Assembly: GCF_017896165.1 (NCBI RefSeq)
Contig: NZ_JAFCNB010000005.1
Coordinates: 124,001-188,000, forward strand
Direction of reading: 5' to 3'
DNA length: 64,000 nucleotides
From: Microbispora oryzae
Lineage (GTDB): Bacteria > Actinomycetota > Actinomycetes > Streptosporangiales > Streptosporangiaceae
Made by a program: the position numbers and the translations under genes
The notes under the pieces: model-generated
What the model was told of the DNA's origin: nothing
The model's input: only the letters and a program-made list of their open reading frames with translations
The model's database searches: none
In this document: one piece after another, positions 8,166 to 15,876 of the stretch
How the letters are laid out: every line of letters starts with the position of its first letter
Numbering within the stretch: position 1 is the first letter of the stretch

Positions 8166-8390
8166 ATGCCTACTCGGCCGCACGACAAGGCCAACGAGCT
8201 GTTCGAAGTAGTGCGGGTGATCTCGCAGCTTCTGCAGCTCGACACTTCAGAGGTCGCCGGCCTCGCGCTGGAGCTCGGAAAGAAGCGGGACGACTGGGAC
8301 TCGGCGGAACAGTCGCTCCTCGCCGTGGGCGTCCTTGCGGGAAGGCGCCTCGAGGCGGAGGGCGGGACGCCGGTCCAGCTGATCCTGTGA
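8166..8390 (+). CDS. Small hypothetical acidic protein, rightward island gene 3
   Basis: 74 residues from ATG 8166 with GGAGAAGG 4 nt upstream. Helical throughout (DKANELFEVVRVISQLLQL, SEVAGLALELGKKRDDWDSAEQSLLAVGVLAGRRLEA). No family recognised. It ends one base before the stop of the convergent gene at 8391. Confidence 0.55.
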   Translation: MPTRPHDKANELFEVVRVISQLLQLDTSEVAGLALELGKKRDDWDSAEQSLLAVGVLAGRRLEAEGGTPVQLIL

Positions 8391-8666
8391 TCAGGCGCGC
8401 GGGTCGTGGAGCAGCGTGAAGCCGTCCGCGTTGACCTCGGTCAGCGTGGCCACGGCGAAGCGCCGGCCGGGCAGCTCGTTCACGGGCAGCCCGGCCTGCT
8501 CGGCGATCCTGGCCGCGGGGATCCGCAACGGGCTGGTGGCGGGGTGGAGCGCGGTGACAAGGTGGGCCTGGTCCCCGACGGTGAGCAGGACGAGCGCCTG
8601 GTCGGCCGGCCGGCCTCCAGTGGCAGTGGCCAGGGAACGGCGGGAGAGCTTTTCGGGGGTCAACAT
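8391..8666 (-). CDS. Hypothetical small beta-rich protein
   Basis: 91 residues from ATG 8666, chosen for a perfect AAGGAGGAC directly upstream; longer frames lack a ribosome site. Sequence such as DQALVLLTVGDQAHLVTALHPATS and GRRFAVATLTEVNADGFTLLHDP suggests a small beta barrel or Tudor/SH3-like fold. No family recognised. A hairpin at 8697-8718 separates it from the gene before it, so it has its own start. It converges with the rightward island. Confidence 0.6.
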   Translation of the reverse strand: MLTPEKLSRRSLATATGGRPADQALVLLTVGDQAHLVTALHPATSPLRIPAARIAEQAGLPVNELPGRRFAVATLTEVNADGFTLLHDPRA

Positions 8667-8696
8667 GTCCTCCTTGGCTTGATAGACGGGTCTGGT

Positions 8697-8718
8697 GGCC
8701 CCCGCAGAAGCGGGGGCC
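8697..8718 (-). terminator. Intrinsic terminator-like hairpin
   Basis: 9-bp perfect GC stem (GGCCCCCGC / GCGGGGGCC) with AGAA tetraloop, 11 bp beyond the stop of the leftward gene at 8729. Confidence 0.65.
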
Positions 8719-8728
8719 GTCGTGGGAT

Positions 8729-9169
8729 TCAGGACAGGCCGGTGCTCTTCGTGATCACGCCGCTTGCCACGTCGACAAGAACGTCTCGTCCTGCACCTCC
8801 GAACCAGGCAGCGGTCCGCTTGAGCCACCCGCGCCGCTCTTCGTCGCTCTCGGCGTCGGCCGCCGCGCTAAGGCCAGCCACGATGCGGTCAGCGAGGCTC
8901 TCCGGCGTGGGCCAGGTGCCGACTGTCCGACGGGCATGGCCCGTGACGTCGAAGACCATGAGGATCTCTTTCCGCCCGTAGCCGGGGGTGTCCGTGTAGC
9001 CGAAGAACGGCGGCTCCTCGTGGGCGAGCGCCCTGAGCGCCCGCTGTACTTCATCGTGCCCCATGCCGGTGCGCTCTTCGATGAAGCTTCGGTCGATACG
9101 ATCCTCTCCCTCATCGGCGAGTTCGACGATGGCCTTGAGGACCGGAAGGTCTCTGGATTCCCAGGTCAA
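8729..9169 (-). CDS. Hypothetical protein with winged-helix-like N-terminus
   Basis: 146 residues from TTG 9169 (GGGAG upstream). The N-terminus (DLPVLKAIVELADEGEDRIDRSFIEERTGMGHDEVQRALRAL) has the spacing of a winged-helix with a recognition helix. The middle has an aromatic hairpin (PPFFGYTDTPGYGRKEILMVFDVT). The C-terminal 50 residues are helical and end in a Val/Gly-rich segment. Similar proteins of unknown role occur widely in actinobacterial chromosomes and plasmids, so this may be a cargo gene. It stands alone between two hairpins. Confidence 0.6.
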   Translation of the reverse strand: MTWESRDLPVLKAIVELADEGEDRIDRSFIEERTGMGHDEVQRALRALAHEEPPFFGYTDTPGYGRKEILMVFDVTGHARRTVGTWPTPESLADRIVAGLSAAADAESDEERRGWLKRTAAWFGGAGRDVLVDVASGVITKSTGLS

Positions 9170-9190
9170 GTAGTTCTCCCTGCGCTGCGT

Positions 9191-9209
9191 CTGCCCGGCT
9201 CTCGGGCAG
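9191..9209 (-). terminator. Hairpin after the ThyX cluster
   Basis: 7-bp perfect stem CTGCCCG / CGGGCAG, 5-nt loop, in the 166-bp gap between the leftward gene ending at 9336 and the next start at 9169. It probably ends the long early transcript. Confidence 0.5.
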
Positions 9210-9335
9210 TGCTTCTAGCGTGGCAGCTCAGCAGATCCGGATATAAATGCGCAGCTCAAAGGACTGGTTCGTCGCTGTCCCGGGGCTTAGGCGTCGCCCG
9301 GGTTCGCCGTCTCGCGGTCTCCCGAACCTCCAGGG

Positions 9336-9929
9336 TCAGTCTGTCAGCCGCTCGTTGAGGAATCGGCATGTCATGAGGCTTTCGACCCGCACCCCGCCCT
9401 GGCCGCCCCCGCTCATCCGGACCGGCCTGATGAAGCCCGTGCCGAACAGCTCTCCCTCGCTGTGCCGGATCCGGATCGACACCTCGCGGTCGCGGCTCCC
9501 CAGGGTGGCGAGCGGCTGGGTACTGATCACCGTGACCTCGGCCGTCGTCCCGAGCGGGATCGGCACGCCCATGGTGCGGGCACGGGCGTCGGGGATGTAG
9601 GCGGGTTCGATCTGCTGCCCGCAGATGCGGCAGGTCCACCGTGTGATGGTGTAGCCCTCGCCGTTGCAGGTGTCACCGCAGGATCCGTCGCAGGGCACGG
9701 GGACGCGTTCCTCGTTCAGCGTCGGCAGCTCTTCGCCGCCGGGGCGTTCTGCGAAGGCGTGGAAGTGGCCGGCGTCGTCGGTGAAGGTCCAGTCGGTGTC
9801 GGGCTTGACCGCCCCGGAGGACTGGACGTAGTCGATGCGCTCGGCGATGACGAATTCGCAGGGCCATTCGCCGTCGTTGTCGATGGTGGCGACGCCGGTT
9901 CCGGAGAATGTGTTCGCGTCCGTGCTCAT
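9336..9929 (-). CDS. Hypothetical protein with a Cys-rich zinc-type motif
   Basis: 197 residues from ATG 9929, chosen because GGAGG lies upstream and the codon overlaps the thyX stop (ATGA). The mid region has CDGSCGDTCNGEG and, after 12 residues, CRICG, six cysteines that could bind zinc. The flanking parts are beta-rich (WPCEFVIAERIDYVQ, TAEVTVISTQPLATLG). Last gene of the thyX transcript. No family recognised. Confidence 0.6.
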   Translation of the reverse strand: MSTDANTFSGTGVATIDNDGEWPCEFVIAERIDYVQSSGAVKPDTDWTFTDDAGHFHAFAERPGGEELPTLNEERVPVPCDGSCGDTCNGEGYTITRWTCRICGQQIEPAYIPDARARTMGVPIPLGTTAEVTVISTQPLATLGSRDREVSIRIRHSEGELFGTGFIRPVRMSGGGQGGVRVESLMTCRFLNERLTD

Positions 9930-10714
9930 ACTTTCCTCCATCCGGGGGTCCAGGCCCCGTCATCGGTCACGGTGTAGTCGCCGAACAGGGCCGGGGCTTC
10001 CTGCCTCATGATCTCGCCGACGCGGTTGAAGACGAGGCGGATCTCCTCCTCGGCGCTGGCCGCGGTGCGGGCTTCGATCACGTTGCGGAGGGTGCGGACG
10101 TTCGCGGTCCAGACGAGGCCGGTGGCGACGCCCTCGGGGGCGAAGCGCCGCATGAATGACGTGCGGTGCTTCTTCTCCGCGAACGGCACGCCGGGGTCGT
10201 CGAGGCCGAAGTGGCCCGCCATCCAGGTCTGGAATTCCTCCATGCGGTCGAGCAGCTCGCCGGCGCGTTTCGTCAGCTCGGCGTCTTGGCGAGCCCAGTC
10301 GGGGAACCAGAACGGCAGGTCCGCGAGCCGGACGAACCGCAGTGATTCCTGGGAGATCGCGACGCCGGGCCGGTGCCGGACCAGCTCGTGGGTGAGCACC
10401 CTGGAGACGTTGTGCAGCACGAAGCTGAAGCTAAGGTGCTCCAGCACGGACCCGTGGGCGGAGGCGAGGATGTTGCGCAGGTACGCGTCCTGGTCCTGGC
10501 GGATCCGGGTCACGTTGGGGTTCAGGCCCGGCTCGAACGATCGGTAGCACAGGCGGCCGGCGAACTCGGCGAGGTCCTGCGGGGTGAGCTGGTCCCGGTC
10601 GAGCCGCTCAAGCCAGCTCTCCCCGCCGATCTCGTGGAGGTAGCGGGCCAGCTCGTCGTAGTCGACGGACGGTTTGGCGACGAGGAACACCTCGGGCTCA
10701 ACGTGGCGGGTCAT
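9926..10714 (-). CDS. thyX: Flavin-dependent thymidylate synthase
   Basis: 262 residues from ATG 10714 (an ATG 9 nt earlier is too close to GGAGG). ThyX converts dUMP to dTMP using FAD, NADPH and methylene-tetrahydrofolate. The signature region is RHRPGVAISQESLRF at residues 113-127, matching the family RHR-Ser-Arg nucleotide-binding motif but with one extra residue between RHR and the Ser. Other hallmarks are HGSVLEHLSFSF near 88 and TANVRTLRNVIEAR in the C-terminal half. Length is normal for the family. Phages carry thyX to raise dTTP during replication. It is ATGA-coupled to genes on both sides. Confidence 0.93.
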   Translation of the reverse strand: MTRHVEPEVFLVAKPSVDYDELARYLHEIGGESWLERLDRDQLTPQDLAEFAGRLCYRSFEPGLNPNVTRIRQDQDAYLRNILASAHGSVLEHLSFSFVLHNVSRVLTHELVRHRPGVAISQESLRFVRLADLPFWFPDWARQDAELTKRAGELLDRMEEFQTWMAGHFGLDDPGVPFAEKKHRTSFMRRFAPEGVATGLVWTANVRTLRNVIEARTAASAEEEIRLVFNRVGEIMRQEAPALFGDYTVTDDGAWTPGWRKV

Positions 10715-11205
10715 GCCAGCCATACCTCCGTTTCGTGGTGCTTACAGCCGCAGGTGTGTGGACAGATTCGCCACCAACCCCAACCGAAGTGGGCCTGACC
10801 TTCTGGGAAGCGCCGCCACTCGTAGCACTTGAGGCACTCATCGGGCGGCGGGCCGGTGGCGGTGCCGTCGCGGTCGGCGATCCTGCCCCACCAGCGCCAC
10901 CGGGAGCCGCAGCGCGGGCACGGCGGCGTCTCGGACCATTTGTCGGCTCGCATGGGCGGGTCGGCGAGGCCGCAAGAGGTGCACCAGGAGCGCGCGGTGT
11001 CCTCGGCGCCGTCGGGGAGTTCGGCGGGAAGGTGCTGGGGGATGCCGATGATCGGCTCCGGCGGCCAGCTTCCCTCCTCCTCGTCTGCGCGCTGCTCGGC
11101 CGCCTCGCGGGTCGCTTGCTCGGCCTCGGCGATCAGTCGGCGTGCTTTGGCGCGGTTGGCCATTCGTTCTTCCCAGGTGTCCCCGGGCACATCCGAGGCG
11201 CTCAC
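10711..11205 (-). CDS. Zinc-ribbon protein of unknown function
   Basis: 164 residues from GTG 11205. The N-terminal 45 residues are a charged helix (ERMANRAKARRLIAEAEQATREAAEQRADEEE). Paired cysteines follow (CTSCGLADP, PPCPRCGSRWRWWG, CLKCYEWRRF) and a His/Cys-rich C-terminus (CPHTCGCKHHE). This pattern suggests at least two zinc ribbons. No enzyme motif. Coupled to thyX by a TCAT overlap. Confidence 0.6.
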   Translation of the reverse strand: MSASDVPGDTWEERMANRAKARRLIAEAEQATREAAEQRADEEEGSWPPEPIIGIPQHLPAELPDGAEDTARSWCTSCGLADPPMRADKWSETPPCPRCGSRWRWWGRIADRDGTATGPPPDECLKCYEWRRFPEGQAHFGWGWWRICPHTCGCKHHETEVWLA

Positions 11206-11207
11206 AG

Positions 11208-11459
11208 TTACCGCCCGTCCGAGGTGTCCGGCATGTCGTCGTAGAAGCCGCGCATCTGGAGATCGAGGTACGCGAGGTCGGGATGCGCGGCGATGTCGGC
11301 AGCGTCCCCCTCGGCCATCGCCTGCGCCAGGGTGGAGAGTGCGGCCCCCGCGCTGACAATCGCCGCCTGGAGGTCGAGTCGGGCGGCGGTGGTGCGGTGC
11401 ATCGCGGCCATGAGCCGGAGCCTGGCCGCAGCGTCCTCGGGCTCAACATGGCGGGTCAA
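11208..11459 (-). CDS. Hypothetical small helical protein
   Basis: 83 residues from TTG 11459, which overlaps the previous stop (TTGA). The first eight residues, MTRHVEPE, equal those of ThyX, and the DNA behind them is a 24-nt near-repeat of the thyX start. The rest is Ala/Leu-rich helix (ARLRLMAAMHRTTAARLDLQAAIVSAGAALSTLAQAM). No family recognised. Confidence 0.6.
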   Translation of the reverse strand: MTRHVEPEDAAARLRLMAAMHRTTAARLDLQAAIVSAGAALSTLAQAMAEGDAADIAAHPDLAYLDLQMRGFYDDMPDTSDGR

Positions 11460-11836
11460 AGCTGCTCGCCCTCGCTGATCCGGCGGGTCAACTCCACCGC
11501 CTCGCGCTGCCACGTCTCGATCTCAGATTCCCCCCGTTCGGCGGCCAGCCGGCGTATCAGGTGCTCGATGATGTCCATGCTCGCGCGCTGGGCGAAGAGG
11601 CCGCCCAGCGGTACCGGGTCGTGAAGATCGCGGAGGAGGCCCATGACCGTGCTGTGAGCCTCCTCGCGGTCCGCGGTCGCATCCAGTTGCACCAGGTAGC
11701 TGATTGCGCTGATGACGCCCAATGCCTTCTCCCGCACGAGCGCCTCAGCGAGGGCCTTCTCTTCGGACGTCGGCTCGCCGTCGCCGCGGGCTTCTTGCTC
11801 TTGGAGGAAACGGCGGAGGGTTTCGTGGAAGTTCAC
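11456..11836 (-). CDS. Hypothetical helical protein
   Basis: 126 residues from GTG 11836, overlapping the upstream stop (GTGA) with AGGAAGG at proper spacing. Charged helices throughout (FHETLRRFLQEQEARGDG, EEKALAEALVREKALGVISAISYLVQ, MDIIEHLIRRLAAERGESEIETWQREAVELTRR). No Cys, no enzyme motif, no family recognised. Confidence 0.6.
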   Translation of the reverse strand: MNFHETLRRFLQEQEARGDGEPTSEEKALAEALVREKALGVISAISYLVQLDATADREEAHSTVMGLLRDLHDPVPLGGLFAQRASMDIIEHLIRRLAAERGESEIETWQREAVELTRRISEGEQL

Positions 11837-12276
11837 GGCGCCCATCCTTCCTGCCAGCCGGGCCGGTGGCGGTAGCCGTACGCCAGGATTTTCAACGCGT
11901 AGTCGCTCGCTCCTGCGGCGAGCACGTACTCCTGCCGGGGGTCCTTCGCCGGGTCGGCGAGCTGGTGGAGCTTGGCGTTCTGGTCGAGTAGCGCCAAGTC
12001 GGCCTTGCAACGGGCGATCGTGTCACGCGGCTGCTGCGCGACGACGTGCTCCGCGTCGGCATGGCGGAGCTCGGCGGCTACGTCCGGCCCGGCCAGGTCC
12101 GTGACACTGATGTTCCAGCCGTGGCCGCGCGTCGTGTTCTCGCCTGGGTAGGCCGGGGTCGGCAGATACTCGTCGTCGCCGTGGCCGAACATCGCCCAGT
12201 CGCCCTGGGTGGCGGCGCGGGCCTTGGCGAGGTCGCCTTCGATCGTGGCGCGTAGCCAGGTGATCAGGTCATCCAT
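11833..12276 (-). CDS. DUF6221 family protein
   Basis: 147 residues. The pattern matches the DUF6221 proteins common in actinomycete phages and plasmids as I know them: start MDDLITWLRATIEGD, then ARAATQGDW, a HADAEHVVAQQPRDTIARCKADLALLD block in which the Pro-Arg/Arg core precedes a helix, and the end ILAYGYRHRPGWQEGWAP. Function is unknown. Start at 12276 overlaps the stop of the preceding small gene. Confidence 0.78.
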   Translation of the reverse strand: MDDLITWLRATIEGDLAKARAATQGDWAMFGHGDDEYLPTPAYPGENTTRGHGWNISVTDLAGPDVAAELRHADAEHVVAQQPRDTIARCKADLALLDQNAKLHQLADPAKDPRQEYVLAAGASDYALKILAYGYRHRPGWQEGWAP

Positions 12277-12448
12277 CGCTGCTCCCGTCGAGTTCGGCTT
12301 CCAGCTCCGCGAGCCGGGCGCGGGCCCGCATCCGGGCGAGGTTCATGTCCACGAGCGCGTGCCGGGCCGCGTCACGTGTCGCAGGCGCGACCCGCCCGGC
12401 GAACAAGTCATCCACCGTGTCGAAGAACGCGCGCACGTCAGGGTCCAT
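12269..12448 (-). CDS. Small hypothetical helical protein
   Basis: 59 residues, ATG 12448 to TGA 12269-12271, lying in a clean overlap chain: its start overlaps the previous stop and its own stop overlaps the DUF6221 start. Sequence begins MDPDVRAFFDTVDDLFAGR and continues as an Arg/Ala/Glu helix (LARMRARARLAELEAELDG). No family recognised. Confidence 0.55.
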   Translation of the reverse strand: MDPDVRAFFDTVDDLFAGRVAPATRDAARHALVDMNLARMRARARLAELEAELDGSSDG

Positions 12449-12602
12449 CAGCGGTCTCCTCGTCCAGGGCGAGCAGCGCCGCGGCGAGTTCCCGCCGCGC
12501 GGCCGGGGACAGGCGTACGGGCCATAGGGCGGGCAGCAGCAGCACGTCGTCCGTGCCTTGGCACGGTACGACGGTCACAGGGCTGGTGGGAGAGGGCAGC
12601 AC
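12438..12602 (-). CDS. Probable small protein
   Basis: About 54 residues if started at GTG 12602; a GTG 24 nt further in is an alternative. Neither has a clear Shine-Dalgarno. The C-terminal part (DDVLLLPALWPVRLSPAARRELAAALLALDEETA) looks protein-like, and the stop overlaps the next start, which favours a real gene. No family recognised. Confidence 0.4.
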   Translation of the reverse strand: MLPSPTSPVTVVPCQGTDDVLLLPALWPVRLSPAARRELAAALLALDEETADGP

Positions 12603-12629
12603 GATGGGCCCATTGTCCCGTGTCCGGAG

Positions 12630-13796
12630 TCACGCCGCCCGGCCTTCCGCACCGCACCCAGGCTCGTTTTCCTTCCCCGCGCACCGCCACGGGCCGGGGA
12701 CTTCCTCCCGCGTTGGGGGCAGCGGGGGCAGGGTTCTAGCGCCGACGACCGCAGCGGGTTTTCCCACGCGTTCGATGGTGACGTGGTCGACTTCGATCGG
12801 GGCGCCGCAGTTGGGGCATGGCGGCCACGGCAGATCCTGCCATTCGTCTTCGGTGAGGGGCCGGTTGTACGGGGCGCGGAAGATAAGCCGGTAGGTTTCC
12901 GGGTCGATCCGGATGGCGTCGACGACGGGCAGGGTGCCGGCGGTGCGAGGTTCGCTGTCGTCGCCCTGGGCGGGAACGAGCGGCCGGTGCTCCACGCTGG
13001 GCGGTGGTGGCGTGGCGGCGCGGGCGGTTTCGACGGCGTCGGCCTGGTCGTGCTCGTACTGGTCGTGTTCGTGTTCGTAAATGATCTGGCCGCAGGCGCC
13101 GCAGGTGTAGTAGTGGTGTTCGTCGTCCCAGGTGATGCGCCGTTCGCCGCACGAGGGACGGGGGCAGCGGATCGGGGATGAAGGGCTCGGCCGCTGGTCT
13201 TTATTGAGGTGCCGCAGGACCCGTTCCCACCGGTAGATCGTGCGCGGCAGTTCGAGGAAGTCGGGGTGGGCGAGGATGTCGGCCAGGTGCTCGGCGAGCC
13301 AGCCGATGGTCTTCGAACGGGGGTGGGAGCCGCGGGGGCCGCGCGTGGCCGGCGGGCGGGGGGCGTAGCCGCGGAGTTGCCGCCATTCGTCTTCGGTGTC
13401 GAAGAGGTCGCCGAGGAGGCGGTCGAGGATGTCAGCGACGGGGGACACGCTGGGTGTGGTCTTGGAGCCGGACACCTTGCCGTCGGCGGTGCCGGTGCCG
13501 CGGTGGCCGTCGGAGGCGGCGGACAGCTGGGCGGCCTGCGGGTCGAGTTCGAGGAGTGAGCGGCGGGCGGCTGCGATGTCGCGGCCGCAGAACAGCGGGT
13601 TGCCGGGGTACCAGCGGAGGCTGGGCTGGTCGGGTTCGGCCGGCGGTTGGCCGTGCTCGCCGTTGCGGTACCAGGCGTCGACCGCGTCGGCGTGGTCTTC
13701 GACGGCCTGGCGGTATGCGGCGAGCGTGGTCCTGTTCCTGTGGTTACACCCGCCATGGCAGGCACCAGCGGGTGTGAGCTGGTCTGTGGTGGGCAT
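12630..13796 (-). CDS. Large zinc-ribbon protein of actinophage type
   Basis: 388 residues. Order: Cys/His N-terminus (GACHGGCNH), a helical region with Trp/Arg motifs (LRWYPGNPLFCGRD), a 150-235 segment of helices (KTIGWLAEHLADILAHPDFLELPRTIYRWERVL), a zinc ribbon (CPRPSCGERRITWDDEHHYYTCGACG, 216-241), an acidic His-rich stretch (YEHEHDQYEHDQ), and another ribbon (PPCPNCGAPIEVD). I recall such proteins in Streptomyces phages without a known role. Nucleic-acid contact is plausible. A 53-bp gap separates it from the preceding gene. Confidence 0.62.
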   Translation of the reverse strand: MPTTDQLTPAGACHGGCNHRNRTTLAAYRQAVEDHADAVDAWYRNGEHGQPPAEPDQPSLRWYPGNPLFCGRDIAAARRSLLELDPQAAQLSAASDGHRGTGTADGKVSGSKTTPSVSPVADILDRLLGDLFDTEDEWRQLRGYAPRPPATRGPRGSHPRSKTIGWLAEHLADILAHPDFLELPRTIYRWERVLRHLNKDQRPSPSSPIRCPRPSCGERRITWDDEHHYYTCGACGQIIYEHEHDQYEHDQADAVETARAATPPPPSVEHRPLVPAQGDDSEPRTAGTLPVVDAIRIDPETYRLIFRAPYNRPLTEDEWQDLPWPPCPNCGAPIEVDHVTIERVGKPAAVVGARTLPPLPPTREEVPGPWRCAGKENEPGCGAEGRAA

Positions 13797-13849
13797 GTGG
13801 CCTCCCCCGAGTCGTGTTGATCAAGGTACCTGTGGTCTGGTGGGTGCGT

Positions 13850-14137
13850 TTACCGGTGTTTGCGGTGGTAGGCCGACTTCACCCGGCGGCTGTGCGGGTG
13901 CCGAAGGCCCGGGAAGAGCAAGGCGTAGCCGTCCCAGGTGAGGCGACCCCGCAGGCGGATGGTGACCGGGGACTCCGGCCGGGCGGCCCGCAGGATCGTG
14001 AAGGCTCGAGACTCGGGGAGTACGTCCTCGACGTCGGCCTGGAGATCGCGCACAAACGTCGTGTCGCTCACGTAGCCACCCAGCTCCACCGGCAGCTCGC
14101 CGTCGCCTGGGACGAAGTAGATACGTGTCTTACCCAC
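13850..14137 (-). CDS. Hypothetical small protein
   Basis: 95 residues from GTG 14137 with AGGAGGGG upstream, overlapping the previous stop. Beta-rich N-terminus (KTRIYFVPGDGELPVELGGYVSDTTFVRDL), then FTILRAARPESPVTIRLRGRLTWDGYALLFPGLRHP and a basic tail. No family recognised; the fold may be a small sandwich. Confidence 0.55.
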   Translation of the reverse strand: MGKTRIYFVPGDGELPVELGGYVSDTTFVRDLQADVEDVLPESRAFTILRAARPESPVTIRLRGRLTWDGYALLFPGLRHPHSRRVKSAYHRKHR

Positions 14138-14855
14138 GCTGCAGCCCCTCCTGTGTAGGAACCCACCGAGCACCCGCCGGGATCGTCTGCAGCTCACGCA
14201 CCCGAGCGAGCCGTTCGGGCTGCATCCCCCAGGGACGGAACCGGCCGCAGTGGAGACACCGGCCGTAGCCCTCGTGTTCGGTGAGGGGGTCCTCGCAGGC
14301 GCAGGCTCGATGCGCGGTGGCGATGCCGGAGCAGTCGCCGTGGAACAGGCCGGTCTCGCCCTGCCACCAGCGTCCACGTGGCCTGCCCCACTGGTGTGAG
14401 ACGTTCACAGGGTCGCCCTTGACGTGCTGCCCCCGGCACCACTCGCAGCGGGTGAGCAGGCGGCGGCGTAGCGCCTGCAGTGGGGGGAACTGCAGGCGCC
14501 AGTGGTGGATGTGCCAGCGCCAGCCGCGGCTGAACTTCCATGTGCCGTCGGCGCGCTGGGACCGCTTCTGGCACATGGTGAGGGCGTCGCGGCCGCCGGG
14601 CTCGCGGTGCCAGATCGTGATCAGCGACGGCCAGTAGAAGTCCCGCCCGGCAAGCCGCCAGAACGCCGAGTAGCTCGACGGCCGCCACCAAGGGAACGCG
14701 CCCTGGCGGTGAGGCGGGTCGTTCTCGCATCCCGCGACATGGGTGTGGTGCAGGCGGATGCGCCACCGGATCGAGTTGTGGCCAGCGGCGGGCAGGGGCG
14801 AGCGCTGCGGCCAGGGGCGGCGGATCTCGAATGCGACGACGAGCGGGTCATGCAT
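14130..14855 (-). CDS. Trp/Arg-rich zinc-binding protein of unknown function
   Basis: 241 residues from ATG 14855, the start set by a GGAGACC Shine-Dalgarno 9 nt upstream that lies inside the end of the previous gene. Very rich in Trp, Arg and His (WRIRLHHTHVAGCEND, FPWWRPSSYSAFWRLAGRDFYWPSL, WRWHIHHWRLQFPPL). Cys pairs CEWCRG, ACACEDPLTEHEGYGRCLHCGRF suggest one or two zinc sites. Composition differs from its neighbours. No enzyme motif recognised. Confidence 0.58.
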   Translation of the reverse strand: MHDPLVVAFEIRRPWPQRSPLPAAGHNSIRWRIRLHHTHVAGCENDPPHRQGAFPWWRPSSYSAFWRLAGRDFYWPSLITIWHREPGGRDALTMCQKRSQRADGTWKFSRGWRWHIHHWRLQFPPLQALRRRLLTRCEWCRGQHVKGDPVNVSHQWGRPRGRWWQGETGLFHGDCSGIATAHRACACEDPLTEHEGYGRCLHCGRFRPWGMQPERLARVRELQTIPAGARWVPTQEGLQRG

Positions 14856-15084
14856 GGGGGTTGGTCTCCTTGGTGGTGTCGTCCGGGCCTGGGCGGTCGT
14901 CGATCCCGTTGTGGTCGTCCGCACACAGGAACCCGTATTGGAAGCTGTGCCACAGGTGGGCGTCACAGAAGATCTCGCCGCACCCCTGGGCACCGCCGTC
15001 CGCTGCTCCACCGCAGCGGTTCTCGTCCGTGGCGGGTACCTCGGCGGTGCATCCGCCCTCAGCGCAGACGGCAGTCTCAGGCAT
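14848..15084 (-). CDS. Small Cys-rich protein
   Basis: 78 residues with nine cysteines in a pattern likely to bind zinc (CAEGGCTAE, NRCGG, GCGEIFCDAHLWHSF, FLCADDHN), comparable to small zinc-finger adaptors. It ends in KETNPHA, the same tail as two neighbouring genes, because its 3' end carries the repeated coupling segment described in the findings. No family recognised. Confidence 0.58.
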   Translation of the reverse strand: MPETAVCAEGGCTAEVPATDENRCGGAADGGAQGCGEIFCDAHLWHSFQYGFLCADDHNGIDDRPGPDDTTKETNPHA

Positions 15085-15436
15085 GGGGGTTGGTCTCCTC
15101 GATGGTGGAGCAGACGCCGACGCGGGCGGCGACGCCGGCCAGGTGTGCGGTGAACGTGGCCTGCGGGTCCGGGGTGAACGAGTGCAAGGCCACGAGGGCG
15201 GTCAGGGCAACGTCGCACAGTTCGGCCGCGACGTCCTCGTAGGTGTGCGTGCGGCCCTTACGCGGGTTCTGGCCGACTGTGCCGATGTAGGCGGCGGCTA
15301 CTTCCCCGGCTTCCTCGACAAGCTTGAGGAGCCGCATGGAGGTTTCGTGCGCTCCGCTGCCGTTGGTGGTGTTCAGCCAGTCGACAAGGGCGGTCAGGGA
15401 GGGCCACACAGGGACGGTCGGGGGTGCAGCGGTCAC
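15077..15436 (-). CDS. MazG-like nucleotide pyrophosphohydrolase
   Basis: 119 residues from GTG 15436 (GAGGAGACC upstream, GTGA overlap). The core has the MazG-type metal-binding EExxE: LLKLVEEAGEVAAAYIG at about 37-53, then a second acidic helix (DVAAELCDVALTALVAL). These all-alpha enzymes hydrolyse NTPs or dNTPs to the monophosphate, cleaning nucleotide pools or affecting alarmone levels; phages often carry them. The specificity here is unknown. It pairs functionally with thyX in nucleotide metabolism. Ends in IEETNPHA from the shared junction repeat. Confidence 0.82.
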   Translation of the reverse strand: MTAAPPTVPVWPSLTALVDWLNTTNGSGAHETSMRLLKLVEEAGEVAAAYIGTVGQNPRKGRTHTYEDVAAELCDVALTALVALHSFTPDPQATFTAHLAGVAARVGVCSTIEETNPHA

Positions 15437-15876
15437 GGGGTCTCCTCGGTGGTGGCGAGCGCGGGCTGGGGACCGTGAAGCTGGACGACGCGGCCGCTGG
15501 ACATGGCCTTGGTGAGGGTGGTCTCGCGGCCGTCGGGCAGGCGCAAGGCGCATTGGCTGCCGAGCCAGAAGGCGGCACCGTGGTGCTGGACGGCGGCGAA
15601 AACCGTGCAGTCCCCCGTGTCCTCGCGGGGGTTGACGAGGACCTGGACGTGAACGTCCAGCGGAGTGTCGCGCTCGTCAGTCAAAGTGGCGGAGCCCTCG
15701 TAGATGGGCCTCGGCGGGAGCTCGATTACTTGGTAGCCGTGCTCGGCGAGAGCCTCCAGGAAGTCACGGGGGTGAGCCGATGAGGTGAGGATGCCGTGGT
15801 TGCGGGCGAGGTGGTCGTCGAGGGTGTCCGAGACCGCTCGTTCGAGGGGCGGAAGATCGTCGCGGCGCTCAGGCAT
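15433..15876 (-). CDS. Hypothetical protein
   Basis: 147 residues from ATG 15876. An acidic helical N-terminus (LPPLERAVSDTLDDHLARNHGIL, FLEALAEHGYQVIELPP) precedes a beta half (HVQVLVNPREDTGDCTVFAAVQHHGAAFWLGSQCALRLPDGRETTL). Similar proteins are frequent in actinophages; no function known. It and the MazG-like gene form a two-gene unit flanked by identical 30-nt direct repeats. Confidence 0.58.
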   Translation of the reverse strand: MPERRDDLPPLERAVSDTLDDHLARNHGILTSSAHPRDFLEALAEHGYQVIELPPRPIYEGSATLTDERDTPLDVHVQVLVNPREDTGDCTVFAAVQHHGAAFWLGSQCALRLPDGRETTLTKAMSSGRVVQLHGPQPALATTEETP

